A DNA stretch of 64,000 nucleotides from Poritiphilus sp965212595. GTDB taxonomy: Bacteria > Bacteroidota > Bacteroidia > Flavobacteriales > Flavobacteriaceae. The stretch covers positions 124,001-188,000 of the forward strand of contig CBDBVE010000001.1 of the NCBI GenBank assembly GCA_965212595.1. The letters run 5' to 3'. Every line of letters begins with the position of its first letter. The stretch's first letter is position 1. The notes under the pieces were generated by a model that did no database searches, was not told the DNA's origin, and saw nothing but the letters and a program-made list of their open reading frames with translations. Shown in pieces: positions 9,572-17,266 of the stretch. The position numbers and the translations under genes were made by a program.

Positions 9572-9579
9572 TATCTTTG
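9572..9579 (+). promoter_or_regulatory. -7 box of the nagB-led operon
   Basis: TATCTTTG matches TAnnTTTG exactly and lies 33 bases before the ATG at 9613. It contains the TTG at 9577 that could be mistaken for an upstream start codon. No -33 TTG is found at normal spacing. Confidence 0.6.
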
Positions 9580-9612
9580 CAGTTCACAAAAGCTAAAAAA
9601 GCATCATCAAAA

Positions 9613-11553
9613 ATGGCTGAAACAATTTCAAAACCCAATCTTAAAGGCTTTCCTAAGGATGAGGAATCCCGAAAATTCGAGAAGATCAACACCTATGTTC
9701 ACGACAGCTCGGAAGAGGCTTCTTTTTATGTGGCTAACGAGATCGCAGACCTGATCAGGCAGCGTCAGAAACAAGGCAAAATTGCTGTGCTGGGCCTGGC
9801 CACCGGGTCTACGCCAACAAAAGTCTACGACTTCCTGGTAAAGTTTCACAAAGAGGAGGGACTGAGTTTTAAAAACGTCATCACCTTCAACCTGGATGAG
9901 TACTTTCCTATGCAACCAGATTCTATTCATAGCTATGTGCGTTTTATGAATGAGCATCTTTTTGACCATATTGATATCAAAAAAGAGAACATCAATATCC
10001 CTGACGGAACGCTTGATAAAGAAGATGTACGAGAGTTCTGCGAAACCTACGAACGAAAAATTGCCGAGGCGGGTGGAATCGATATTCAGGTACTTGGTAT
10101 TGGAAGAACCGGGCACATTGGTTTTAACGAACCAGGATCGACCTTAGGCAGCAAAACCCGTTTGGTGCGTTTAGATAGGGTTACCCTTTTAGATGCGGCA
10201 AGTGACTTCTTCGGACTCGAGAATGTTCCGGCTCGGGCCATAACTATGGGAGTGGGCACTATAATGGCTGCAAAACGAATTATATTGATGGCCTGGGGTG
10301 AAGGTAAAGCGAATATCATTAAAGAGGCCGTTGAAGGAGGTATACGAGAATCTGTACCGGCCACTTTCCTGCAAAATCACGACAATTGTGATTTCATTAT
10401 TGATCATGCCGCAGCTTCCGAACTGACAAGGATGAGCAACCCATGGTTGGTTTGCGAATGCAATTGGGACGACCAACTTATTAAAAAAGCTACCCTCTGG
10501 CTTTCCGAAAAATTAAACAAGGCCATCTTAAAGCTAACCAATGAGGATTACAATGAATACGGTATGGGAAATCTCATTGCCGAGGTAGGTTCTGCGGAAC
10601 ATATCAACCTTATCGTATTTAATCAATTACAGCGTACCATAACCGGATGGCCCGGCGGTAAACCAAACGCTGATGATAGCAATAGGCCAGAACGCAAGGA
10701 TCCCTACCCAAAGACCTCCCTGATTTTTAGCCCTCACCCTGATGACGATGTCATTTCAATGGGAGGAACACTTTTAAGATTAGTGGACCAGGGGCACGAG
10801 GTGCATATAGCCTACCAGACCTCTGGAAACATCGCTGTTTTCGATGATGAAGTGGTCCGTTTTCTGGATTTTGCAACAGATGTACAGCAGAACGAGGAGC
10901 TACAGGAGCAGTTTAGAAAAGTACGGGCTTTCTTAAAGGCAAAAACTCCCGGGCAAGTAGACAGTCCGGAGATTCAAAAATTCAAAGGCCTGATACGTAA
11001 AGGTGAAGCCTTAGCTGCTTGCCGCTATTGTGGTGTAGAAGAGAAAAACGCTCATTTTCAAAACCTCCCGTTCTATGAGACGGGAACGGTAAAAAAGAGA
11101 CCTTTTTCGGAGGAAGATGTACAAATAACTTACGATCTGCTCCAAAAGGTAAGGCCACATCAGATCTTTGCTGCCGGCGATCTATCGGATCCTCACGGCA
11201 CGCACAGAGTATGCCTTCAAATTATATACGCCTCCATAGACAGGCTGGTAAGAGAAGGTGCAGACTGGATAAAAGACTGCTATGTATGGCTCTATAGAGG
11301 GGCATGGCAGGAATGGGACATTGCAGATATGGAAATGACCATTCCAATTGGGCCAAAAGATATGGAGCGGAAGAAAAACGCCATATTTAAGCACCAGTCA
11401 CAGAAAGACAGCGCTATGTTCCCTGGGAATGATAAACGCGAATTCTGGCAAAGAGCAGAGCAGAGAAATACGGAAACAGCCAAAAAATATAATGCACTGG
11501 GAATGGCTGAGTATGAGGCCATGGAAGGCTTTGTAAGATATAAGTTTAGTTAA
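9613..11553 (+). CDS. nagB: Glucosamine-6-phosphate deaminase fused to a LmbE/PIG-L deacetylase
   Basis: The 646-residue protein joins two enzymes. Residues from about 25 to 290 are a NagB domain, with GLATGSTPTKVYDF, the active-site FNLDEY and LGIGRTGHIGFNEPGS; NagB converts glucosamine-6P to fructose-6P and ammonia. Residues from about 365 to the end are a LmbE/PIG-L zinc de-N-acetylase domain with PHPDDD (His375, Asp377, Asp378) and a later DPHGTH metal motif, both intact. This fusion is known in Bacteroidota. With no nagA nearby, the second domain may deacetylate GlcNAc-6P to feed the first (inference). The start is the ATG at 9613; the upstream TTG at 9577 is within the -7 box. Confidence 0.92.
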   Translation: MAETISKPNLKGFPKDEESRKFEKINTYVHDSSEEASFYVANEIADLIRQRQKQGKIAVLGLATGSTPTKVYDFLVKFHKEEGLSFKNVITFNLDEYFPMQPDSIHSYVRFMNEHLFDHIDIKKENINIPDGTLDKEDVREFCETYERKIAEAGGIDIQVLGIGRTGHIGFNEPGSTLGSKTRLVRLDRVTLLDAASDFFGLENVPARAITMGVGTIMAAKRIILMAWGEGKANIIKEAVEGGIRESVPATFLQNHDNCDFIIDHAAASELTRMSNPWLVCECNWDDQLIKKATLWLSEKLNKAILKLTNEDYNEYGMGNLIAEVGSAEHINLIVFNQLQRTITGWPGGKPNADDSNRPERKDPYPKTSLIFSPHPDDDVISMGGTLLRLVDQGHEVHIAYQTSGNIAVFDDEVVRFLDFATDVQQNEELQEQFRKVRAFLKAKTPGQVDSPEIQKFKGLIRKGEALAACRYCGVEEKNAHFQNLPFYETGTVKKRPFSEEDVQITYDLLQKVRPHQIFAAGDLSDPHGTHRVCLQIIYASIDRLVREGADWIKDCYVWLYRGAWQEWDIADMEMTIPIGPKDMERKKNAIFKHQSQKDSAMFPGNDKREFWQRAEQRNTETAKKYNALGMAEYEAMEGFVRYKFS

Positions 11554-11573
11554 TCAAGTTCTCAGATGCAGTA

Positions 11574-11607
11574 AAAAAGGCCTATTTTAGATTAAAATGG
11601 GCCTTTT
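11574..11607 (+). terminator. Hairpin terminator or attenuator between nagB and the GHL10 gene
   Basis: AAGGCC-T-ATTTTA, a short loop, and TAAAAT-G-GGCCTT pair into a long stem followed by TTTT. It stands 20 bases after the nagB stop and 15 bases before the next gene on the same strand. It may separate two transcription units or lower expression of the downstream recycling genes. Confidence 0.65.
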
Positions 11608-11622
11608 GCGCTTACTAACTTC

Positions 11623-13161
11623 ATGCTTCGAAAAATCTGTTTTCTTTGTTTTTTTGCGTTGAGCTCCTGCGCAATTTTTCAGACCAAGCTACCAGAACCT
11701 AAAGTGGAATTCAGGGGGGTATGGATTGCTACCGTCGTCAATATAGATTGGCCCGTAAATGGTACGGATAACTGGGAAAAACAAAAAACCGATTTCTTAA
11801 GAATACTCAATTTTTACCAGCAGCTACATTTCAATGCTGTAATTGTCCAGATCAGAACGGCCGGAGATGCTTTCTACCCTTCAGATTTTGCACCCTGGTC
11901 ACGATTCTTGACAGGGGCAGAGGGTACAGCGCCAAAAACAAACGAAGATCCCTTGCATTGGATGATAAAGCAGGCCCATGAGCATGGTTTTGAATTCCAT
12001 GCCTGGTTAAACCCCTATAGAGCTACTTTCGATCTCAATACCGAAATTCTTGCTGAAACCCACGATTACCATCAACATCCTGATTGGATGCTGAAATATG
12101 GAAAAAAATATTACTATAATCCTGGTTTACCTGAGGTCAGGAAACACCTCCTTAAAATAATGGACGAAGTGGTCACGGGCTACGATATCGATGCCATTCA
12201 CTTTGACGACTATTTTTATCCGTACAAAATCAAAAATGAAGTTTTTAGGGATTCACTTGCATACGACACCTATCGCCTGCCCAACCAATCGCTTTCAGAT
12301 TGGCGCAGAAGCAACGTTGATTCGCTGATAAAAAATGTACAGATTACCATCAAGGAAAAAAAACCATGGGTACAATTTGGTGTCAGTCCGTTTGGCGTCT
12401 GGAAAAACAAAAGTACTGATCCCCGCGGTTCAGATACTCAGGCCGGGCAAACTACCTTTGAAGACCTGTATGCAGATCCGCTCTTATGGATGCAGCATAA
12501 GTGGATAGATTACCTCATCCCTCAGGTGTACTGGAGTATGGACTTTCCTGTAGCCTCTCACCGAAAAATTGTGGATTGGTGGGTGTCAGAAAACCTAAAC
12601 TCAAACCTCTATATTGGCAATGGCGCATATAAAATCCGAAATAATAAGGATAAGGCCTGGAACAGAAGAAAGGAAATTTTGAAACAATTAAGCCTGGCCA
12701 GGCGAAGTGACGAGGTGAAAGGAAACGCTTTTTTTAGTGCCAAATCGCTATTAAGCAAGAACCAGGACATCAGCCAAATGCTGAAAAGGAAGGTATACGC
12801 TACAGAAGCGATACCCCCTGGCTTGGCTGATGCTACAAATAAACCTGACAAAATCCCGGAACTACTTGACCTTGTTAGGGAGCAGAACTTCTATCAATTG
12901 TCCTTTAATCTTAACAGCGAAGATCCACCATCCTATGCCCTTATTTACGCCGCGCGAAAATCGGATAAATTAAAAGATCCCCAAATGGGGCAACTCGTGG
13001 CCAAGATCTTCCTAAATGGGCGTACTAATTTCAATCTTGGAAAAAACCTGGTCGGTAAAAAAAAGTACCTGGCAGTCACTTTTCTCAATAGCTATCGAAG
13101 AGAAACCAAGCCAATTGTCATAAATTTAAACCAAACAGAACCATATGATACAGAAAAATAA
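11623..13161 (+). CDS. GHL10-family glycoside hydrolase lipoprotein
   Basis: The 512-residue protein starts with a lipoprotein signal (LSSC, Cys16) and then the GHL10/DUF187 opening motif FRGVWIATVVNIDWP at residues 30-44. AIHFDDYFYPY with paired Asp residues and IPQVYWSMDF lie further along the TIM barrel. Family members include E. coli DigH (YddW), which cleaves peptide-free peptidoglycan strands. The protein is expected in the periplasm or outer membrane. Its stop overlaps the start of the AmpG-like permease by 17 bases, so it is translationally coupled to the recycling genes. A role in releasing glycan fragments for import fits, but the exact bond cut is not known. Confidence 0.85.
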   Translation: MLRKICFLCFFALSSCAIFQTKLPEPKVEFRGVWIATVVNIDWPVNGTDNWEKQKTDFLRILNFYQQLHFNAVIVQIRTAGDAFYPSDFAPWSRFLTGAEGTAPKTNEDPLHWMIKQAHEHGFEFHAWLNPYRATFDLNTEILAETHDYHQHPDWMLKYGKKYYYNPGLPEVRKHLLKIMDEVVTGYDIDAIHFDDYFYPYKIKNEVFRDSLAYDTYRLPNQSLSDWRRSNVDSLIKNVQITIKEKKPWVQFGVSPFGVWKNKSTDPRGSDTQAGQTTFEDLYADPLLWMQHKWIDYLIPQVYWSMDFPVASHRKIVDWWVSENLNSNLYIGNGAYKIRNNKDKAWNRRKEILKQLSLARRSDEVKGNAFFSAKSLLSKNQDISQMLKRKVYATEAIPPGLADATNKPDKIPELLDLVREQNFYQLSFNLNSEDPPSYALIYAARKSDKLKDPQMGQLVAKIFLNGRTNFNLGKNLVGKKKYLAVTFLNSYRRETKPIVINLNQTEPYDTEK

Positions 13162-14419
13162 AAGGGCTTGGGCATGGATACCTGTACTCTATTTTACTCA
13201 GGGAATACCCTTTGTAATGGTTGTGACCGTTTCCGTAATTATGTATAAGAAGCTAGGCATAAGTAATGCGGATATTGGCCTCTACACAAGTTGGTTGTAC
13301 CTACCCTGGGTGATAAAACCTTTATGGAGTCCATATGTAGATCTCATAAGCACAAAACGCAATTGGTTTTTAATTATGCAGCTCCTGGTATCACTGGCGT
13401 TTCTTGGGATCGGTCTTTTGCTTCCAACAAATATTTTTTTCGTCACAACCCTTGCCTGTTTCTGGATGGCCGCCTTTGCTTCAGCTACTAATGATGTAGC
13501 CTCAGACGGCTACTACATGATAGGCTTGACCAGGGATAAGCAATCTTTTTTCGTTGGCATTAGAAGCACCTTTTATAAACTGGCAAATGTCACCGGGCAA
13601 GGCCTGTTAGTAATCCTTGCTGGTTTTTTGGAAACACACTATGGGGATAATACCAGAGCCTGGTCTATCACAATGATCTGTGCAGCGCTACTAATGTTTG
13701 GCTTAACGGTAGCCAACTTTTTTGTTACTCCAAAGTACGAATCTTCAGAGGCTATAGAAAAAGAAAAGCCCACAGGCTTCTTTGAGGTATTTTCCTCCTT
13801 CTTTAGAAAAAAGGGTATGGGGATTGCCCTAGCCTTTGTATTATTTTTTCGCCTTGGTGAATCACAATTGGTAAAAATGGCAGCACCATTTTTTTTAGAC
13901 CCAACCGAAAAGGGCGGGCTCGGATATACCACTGCCGAGGTGGGCACCATATATGGAACTGTTGGTGTTATTATGCTAACAGTTGGTGGTATTTTAGGTG
14001 GAATTCTTATTTCTAGAGATGGCCTAAAAAAGTGGATGCTACCGATGGTGCTTTCCATAAATGTCCCTAATGTTTTCTATGCGCTTCTCGCCATTACAAA
14101 TACCACAAACATAGTTGCTGTGGTTAGCACGGTTGTTTTAGAACAATTTGGCTATGGTTTTGGTATTGCCGGGTTTATGGTATATCTGATATACATTGCC
14201 GAAGGAGTATCAAAAACCTCACATTATGCCCTTGCAACCGGCTTTATGGCTCTGGGGATGATGCTACCCGGATTGATCAGTGGCTACGTCCAGGAATGGC
14301 TGGGCTACGACGGGTTTTTTATATGGGTGGTAATTGGAGCCTTGCCCGCAATCTTAATTTTAAAATATCTTAAATACCCTCCGGAGTACGGAAAAAAAGG
14401 AGCTAATATCGATGTCTGA
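13145..14419 (+). CDS. ampG: AmpG-like muropeptide permease (MFS)
   Basis: This 424-residue major facilitator protein has about 12 hydrophobic segments. The N-terminus WIPVLYFTQGIPFVMV and the following KLGISNADIGLY, LPWVIKPLWSPYVD and ATNDVASDGYY resemble the AmpG/SLC33 group. AmpG imports GlcNAc-anhydroMurNAc and its peptides through the inner membrane. The gene lies between a surface glycosidase and the cytoplasmic enzymes NagZ and AnmK, overlapping both neighbours by a few bases, which supports muropeptides as the substrate. Confidence 0.88.
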   Translation: MIQKNKRAWAWIPVLYFTQGIPFVMVVTVSVIMYKKLGISNADIGLYTSWLYLPWVIKPLWSPYVDLISTKRNWFLIMQLLVSLAFLGIGLLLPTNIFFVTTLACFWMAAFASATNDVASDGYYMIGLTRDKQSFFVGIRSTFYKLANVTGQGLLVILAGFLETHYGDNTRAWSITMICAALLMFGLTVANFFVTPKYESSEAIEKEKPTGFFEVFSSFFRKKGMGIALAFVLFFRLGESQLVKMAAPFFLDPTEKGGLGYTTAEVGTIYGTVGVIMLTVGGILGGILISRDGLKKWMLPMVLSINVPNVFYALLAITNTTNIVAVVSTVVLEQFGYGFGIAGFMVYLIYIAEGVSKTSHYALATGFMALGMMLPGLISGYVQEWLGYDGFFIWVVIGALPAILILKYLKYPPEYGKKGANIDV

Positions 14420-16022
14420 GATTCTACCCTACCAAATCGCTTCTGAAACGCTAAGCTTAAAGGAAAAAATTGGGCAATTTTTCATACCTGCCGCCTTTAT
14501 TAACGATAGCGAAGAAGAAATTCAAAAACTTGAACGCCTGATCAAAGAGCACGCCATTGGTGGTATATGCTTTTTTCATAGTAGAGCGAGCGCAGCTACC
14601 AACTATGAAGGTAAGAAAGAAGTCATATACAACGCCGAAAGCCTCACAGTTTTAAAACAGTTGATTACCCGCTTTCAAAAAGCGGCTAAATTTCCGTTGT
14701 TGATCGCCATAGACGCCGAGTGGGGCCTAGCTATGCGTGTGGAAAATACTCCGCAGTTTCCCTATGCAATTACTTTAGGAGCTATTCAAGCTAAGGAAGA
14801 TCTTATTTTTGAAGTGGGTAAGCAGATCGCCCTGGACTGCAAAGATGCAGGTATTCATTGGAATTTTGCGCCAGCTGTGGACATTAATAATAACCCTGAG
14901 AACCCCGTCATAGGATATCGGTCTTTTGGGGAAAACAAAGAACAGGTAAGTAAAAAATCGATCGCTTTTGCCAATGGCATGCGTAGCGTTGGAATTCTCA
15001 ATAGTGCGAAGCACTTTCCCGGACACGGAGACACGGCTACCGACTCGCATTTAGGTCTTCCCCTGATTGAAAAGACCAAGGAGGATCTTTTAAAAAATGA
15101 GCTGTATCCTTTTAAGAAGCTGATCGAAAATGATGTAGATTCGGTGATGGTAGGTCATTTATCCGTTCCGGCACTCACAGGAGACGGCCAGCTTCCAACC
15201 TCCATCTCACAAAAGACCCTCAAGGAAGTGCTGCGTCATGAACTTGGCTTTGAAGGGATTGTCGTATCCGATGCCCTAAATATGCATGCGGTATCGAAGC
15301 GTTATCCCGTAAAAGGCTGGTTAGAATGGTTGGCATTTGATGCGGGGAACGATGTATTGTGTTTTGCAGAACATCCGTATGAGGGAATCAGGCTTATTGA
15401 AGGACATGCAACTTCCGAAGTTATTGAAGCCAGTTTTAAGCGTGTTTGGAAACTTAAGGAAAGGGCATTTTTAAATGCAAAAAATGCAACACAAGATAAA
15501 CGGGATATTAGCCCGGAGCAACTCAATCTTAAACTTGCAAAGGCCAGCCTGAGTTTTTATAAAGGCGATACCAATGCTATTGAAAAGTTCAGAACAGCCG
15601 GGTTCACAGCCATAGCCCTGTCAAAGCAAGGTGGTTCTGTTTTTTTTGATGGCATAAAAAACGTGCTTTCTTTTGATGAATTGTACACTGCTACAACCGC
15701 TATTAAGGAGATTGAGGCTAGTGTTGAAAAGGAACAACGTCTTCTTTTGGCCCTGGTTCCACCTAAAGTAAAGCCGCAAAACAATTTTGACATTCCTCAA
15801 ACTGAGCTTGAATTCATCAACCAGGTAGCCAAACAAAAGCAGGTAATATTATACCTCTTTGGAAACCCCTATGTACTCAACAAAATTGATGTGCAAAATC
15901 TTGCCGGAATTGTTATTGTGTATCAAGATTTCAAGGTATTTCAGGATAACGCTGCAATGCATTTCTTAGGTAAAGTGAGTGCTGAGGGTAAGGTACCGGT
16001 AACGATTAAAAAACAGAAATAA
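14412..16022 (+). CDS. nagZ: GH3 beta-N-acetylhexosaminidase (NagZ-like)
   Basis: The 536-residue protein has no signal peptide, so it is cytoplasmic. Residues up to about 340 form a GH3 barrel with the NagZ hallmark KHFPGHGDTATDSHLG, which carries the His-Asp dyad, and VVSDALNMHAV with the nucleophile Asp. An additional C-terminal domain of about 150 residues makes it longer than proteobacterial NagZ. It should remove GlcNAc from GlcNAc-anhydroMurNAc imported by AmpG. The start overlaps the permease gene by 8 bases and the stop overlaps anmK by one, so expression is coupled. Confidence 0.9.
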   Translation: MSEILPYQIASETLSLKEKIGQFFIPAAFINDSEEEIQKLERLIKEHAIGGICFFHSRASAATNYEGKKEVIYNAESLTVLKQLITRFQKAAKFPLLIAIDAEWGLAMRVENTPQFPYAITLGAIQAKEDLIFEVGKQIALDCKDAGIHWNFAPAVDINNNPENPVIGYRSFGENKEQVSKKSIAFANGMRSVGILNSAKHFPGHGDTATDSHLGLPLIEKTKEDLLKNELYPFKKLIENDVDSVMVGHLSVPALTGDGQLPTSISQKTLKEVLRHELGFEGIVVSDALNMHAVSKRYPVKGWLEWLAFDAGNDVLCFAEHPYEGIRLIEGHATSEVIEASFKRVWKLKERAFLNAKNATQDKRDISPEQLNLKLAKASLSFYKGDTNAIEKFRTAGFTAIALSKQGGSVFFDGIKNVLSFDELYTATTAIKEIEASVEKEQRLLLALVPPKVKPQNNFDIPQTELEFINQVAKQKQVILYLFGNPYVLNKIDVQNLAGIVIVYQDFKVFQDNAAMHFLGKVSAEGKVPVTIKKQK

Positions 16023-17098
16023 TGAAAAAGTACAAGGTTTTGGGACTGATGTCGGGTACCTCCCTAGACGGACTAGATCTGGCCTATTGCACGATCTGGG
16101 AAAATGAAGAAGGCTGGCAATTTCAAATTCTGGAAGGCAAATCTGTTGCCTACGAGGCAAGCATGCGCAGCCAGTTAAAGGATAGCATTTTCTTGCCTGC
16201 AGATGCACTATTGATTTTGCACAACAGCTATGGAAGCTGGCTAGGAAAGCAAGTCTCTGAGTTTATCAGGGAAAAAAATCTCGAAATCGATTTTATCGCC
16301 AGCCATGGCCATACTACGCATCACCAGCCAGAAAACGGACTTACTTTTCAAATTGGTAGTGGGCAGCATTTAGCGAACACCTCAGGATACAAAACCATTT
16401 GTGATTTCAGGTCAAATGATCTTGCCTTAGGCGGTGAAGGCGCTCCCCTGGTTCCTATTGGGGATCAGTTGTTTTTCAGAAAATATGATTTCTGCCTCAA
16501 CCTTGGTGGGATTAGTAACGTCTCTTTTGAGAAAAATGACCAGCGCATAGCTTATGACATTGGGTTAGCGAATATGATTCTTAACCATATTACCCAAAAG
16601 ATAAATCTGGCTTACGATTCTGGAGGCGAATTGGCAGCCAAGGGAAGCTTGAATACAGAAATGCTTGAACGCCTGAATGGTTTGGAATATTACCAACTTC
16701 CATTTCCTAAATCTACCGGATATGAATGGTTTGTAGAAAAAGTAGTGCCTATTGTAGACAGTACAGAAGACAGCACTGAAAATCTACTATTTACGGCCAT
16801 ACATCACATTTGTGAGCAGGTGGCTATTCAGGTCAAACTCAATACCGTAAAAGATTCCAGTACCCTTTTCGTAACCGGAGGAGGTGCCTTAAACGACTTT
16901 ATGATGAAGGTATTGCAAGACAAACTGGGTGAGGCTGTACAACTGGTTATTCCGCCTAAAGACCTTATAGAGTTCAAGGAAGCTGTTGTCTTCTCCCTCA
17001 TGGGCGTCTTGCGCCTGGAGGGCAAAACCAATATCCTGAGTTCCGTAACAGGTGCTAAAAAAGATTCCAGTAGCGGGGTCATCTATTTACCTTCCTAA
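16022..17098 (+). CDS. anmK: Anhydro-N-acetylmuramic acid kinase
   Basis: AnmK hydrolyses and phosphorylates 1,6-anhydroMurNAc with ATP, giving MurNAc-6-phosphate for MurQ. The 358-residue protein shows GLMSGTSLDGLDLA at the N-terminus, SHGHTTHHQP, and DFRSNDLALGGEGAPLVP, all diagnostic of the family. It begins at TAATG, overlapping the nagZ stop. It is the last gene of the recycling operon; a palindromic intergenic repeat and the convergent carboxylase operon follow. Confidence 0.94.
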   Translation: MKKYKVLGLMSGTSLDGLDLAYCTIWENEEGWQFQILEGKSVAYEASMRSQLKDSIFLPADALLILHNSYGSWLGKQVSEFIREKNLEIDFIASHGHTTHHQPENGLTFQIGSGQHLANTSGYKTICDFRSNDLALGGEGAPLVPIGDQLFFRKYDFCLNLGGISNVSFEKNDQRIAYDIGLANMILNHITQKINLAYDSGGELAAKGSLNTEMLERLNGLEYYQLPFPKSTGYEWFVEKVVPIVDSTEDSTENLLFTAIHHICEQVAIQVKLNTVKDSSTLFVTGGGALNDFMMKVLQDKLGEAVQLVIPPKDLIEFKEAVVFSLMGVLRLEGKTNILSSVTGAKKDSSSGVIYLPS

Positions 17099-17144
17099 GC
17101 CGCATGATTATTTCAAACTTGTATCCTAAATTTAGTGTTACTTG

Positions 17145-17164
17145 GGGTCTCGACTGCGCTCGAC
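17145..17164. repeat. Imperfect palindrome between convergent operons
   Basis: GGTCTCGACTGCGCTCGACC can fold as GGT-(CT)-CGA / TCG-ACC with a bulge. Similar CGACTGCGCTCGAC-type palindromes are common in flavobacterial intergenic regions. The site lies in the 168-base gap between the convergent anmK and carboxylase genes. There is no T-run, so it is not a standard terminator. Confidence 0.45.
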
Positions 17165-17266
17165 CTGACAAAACTTCAACATGACAAAACCTCCAGCGTA
17201 TTGGACCTGATTAAACCATTCGGATTCAACAAAAAAGTCGATTCGAAATGCTACTGGCAATACCCA

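Noticed and set aside
9577..9612. TTG start of nagB giving 12 more residues
   Set aside because: The TTG is the end of an exact -7 box, so it would not be in the transcript; the ATG at 9613 fits homologues.
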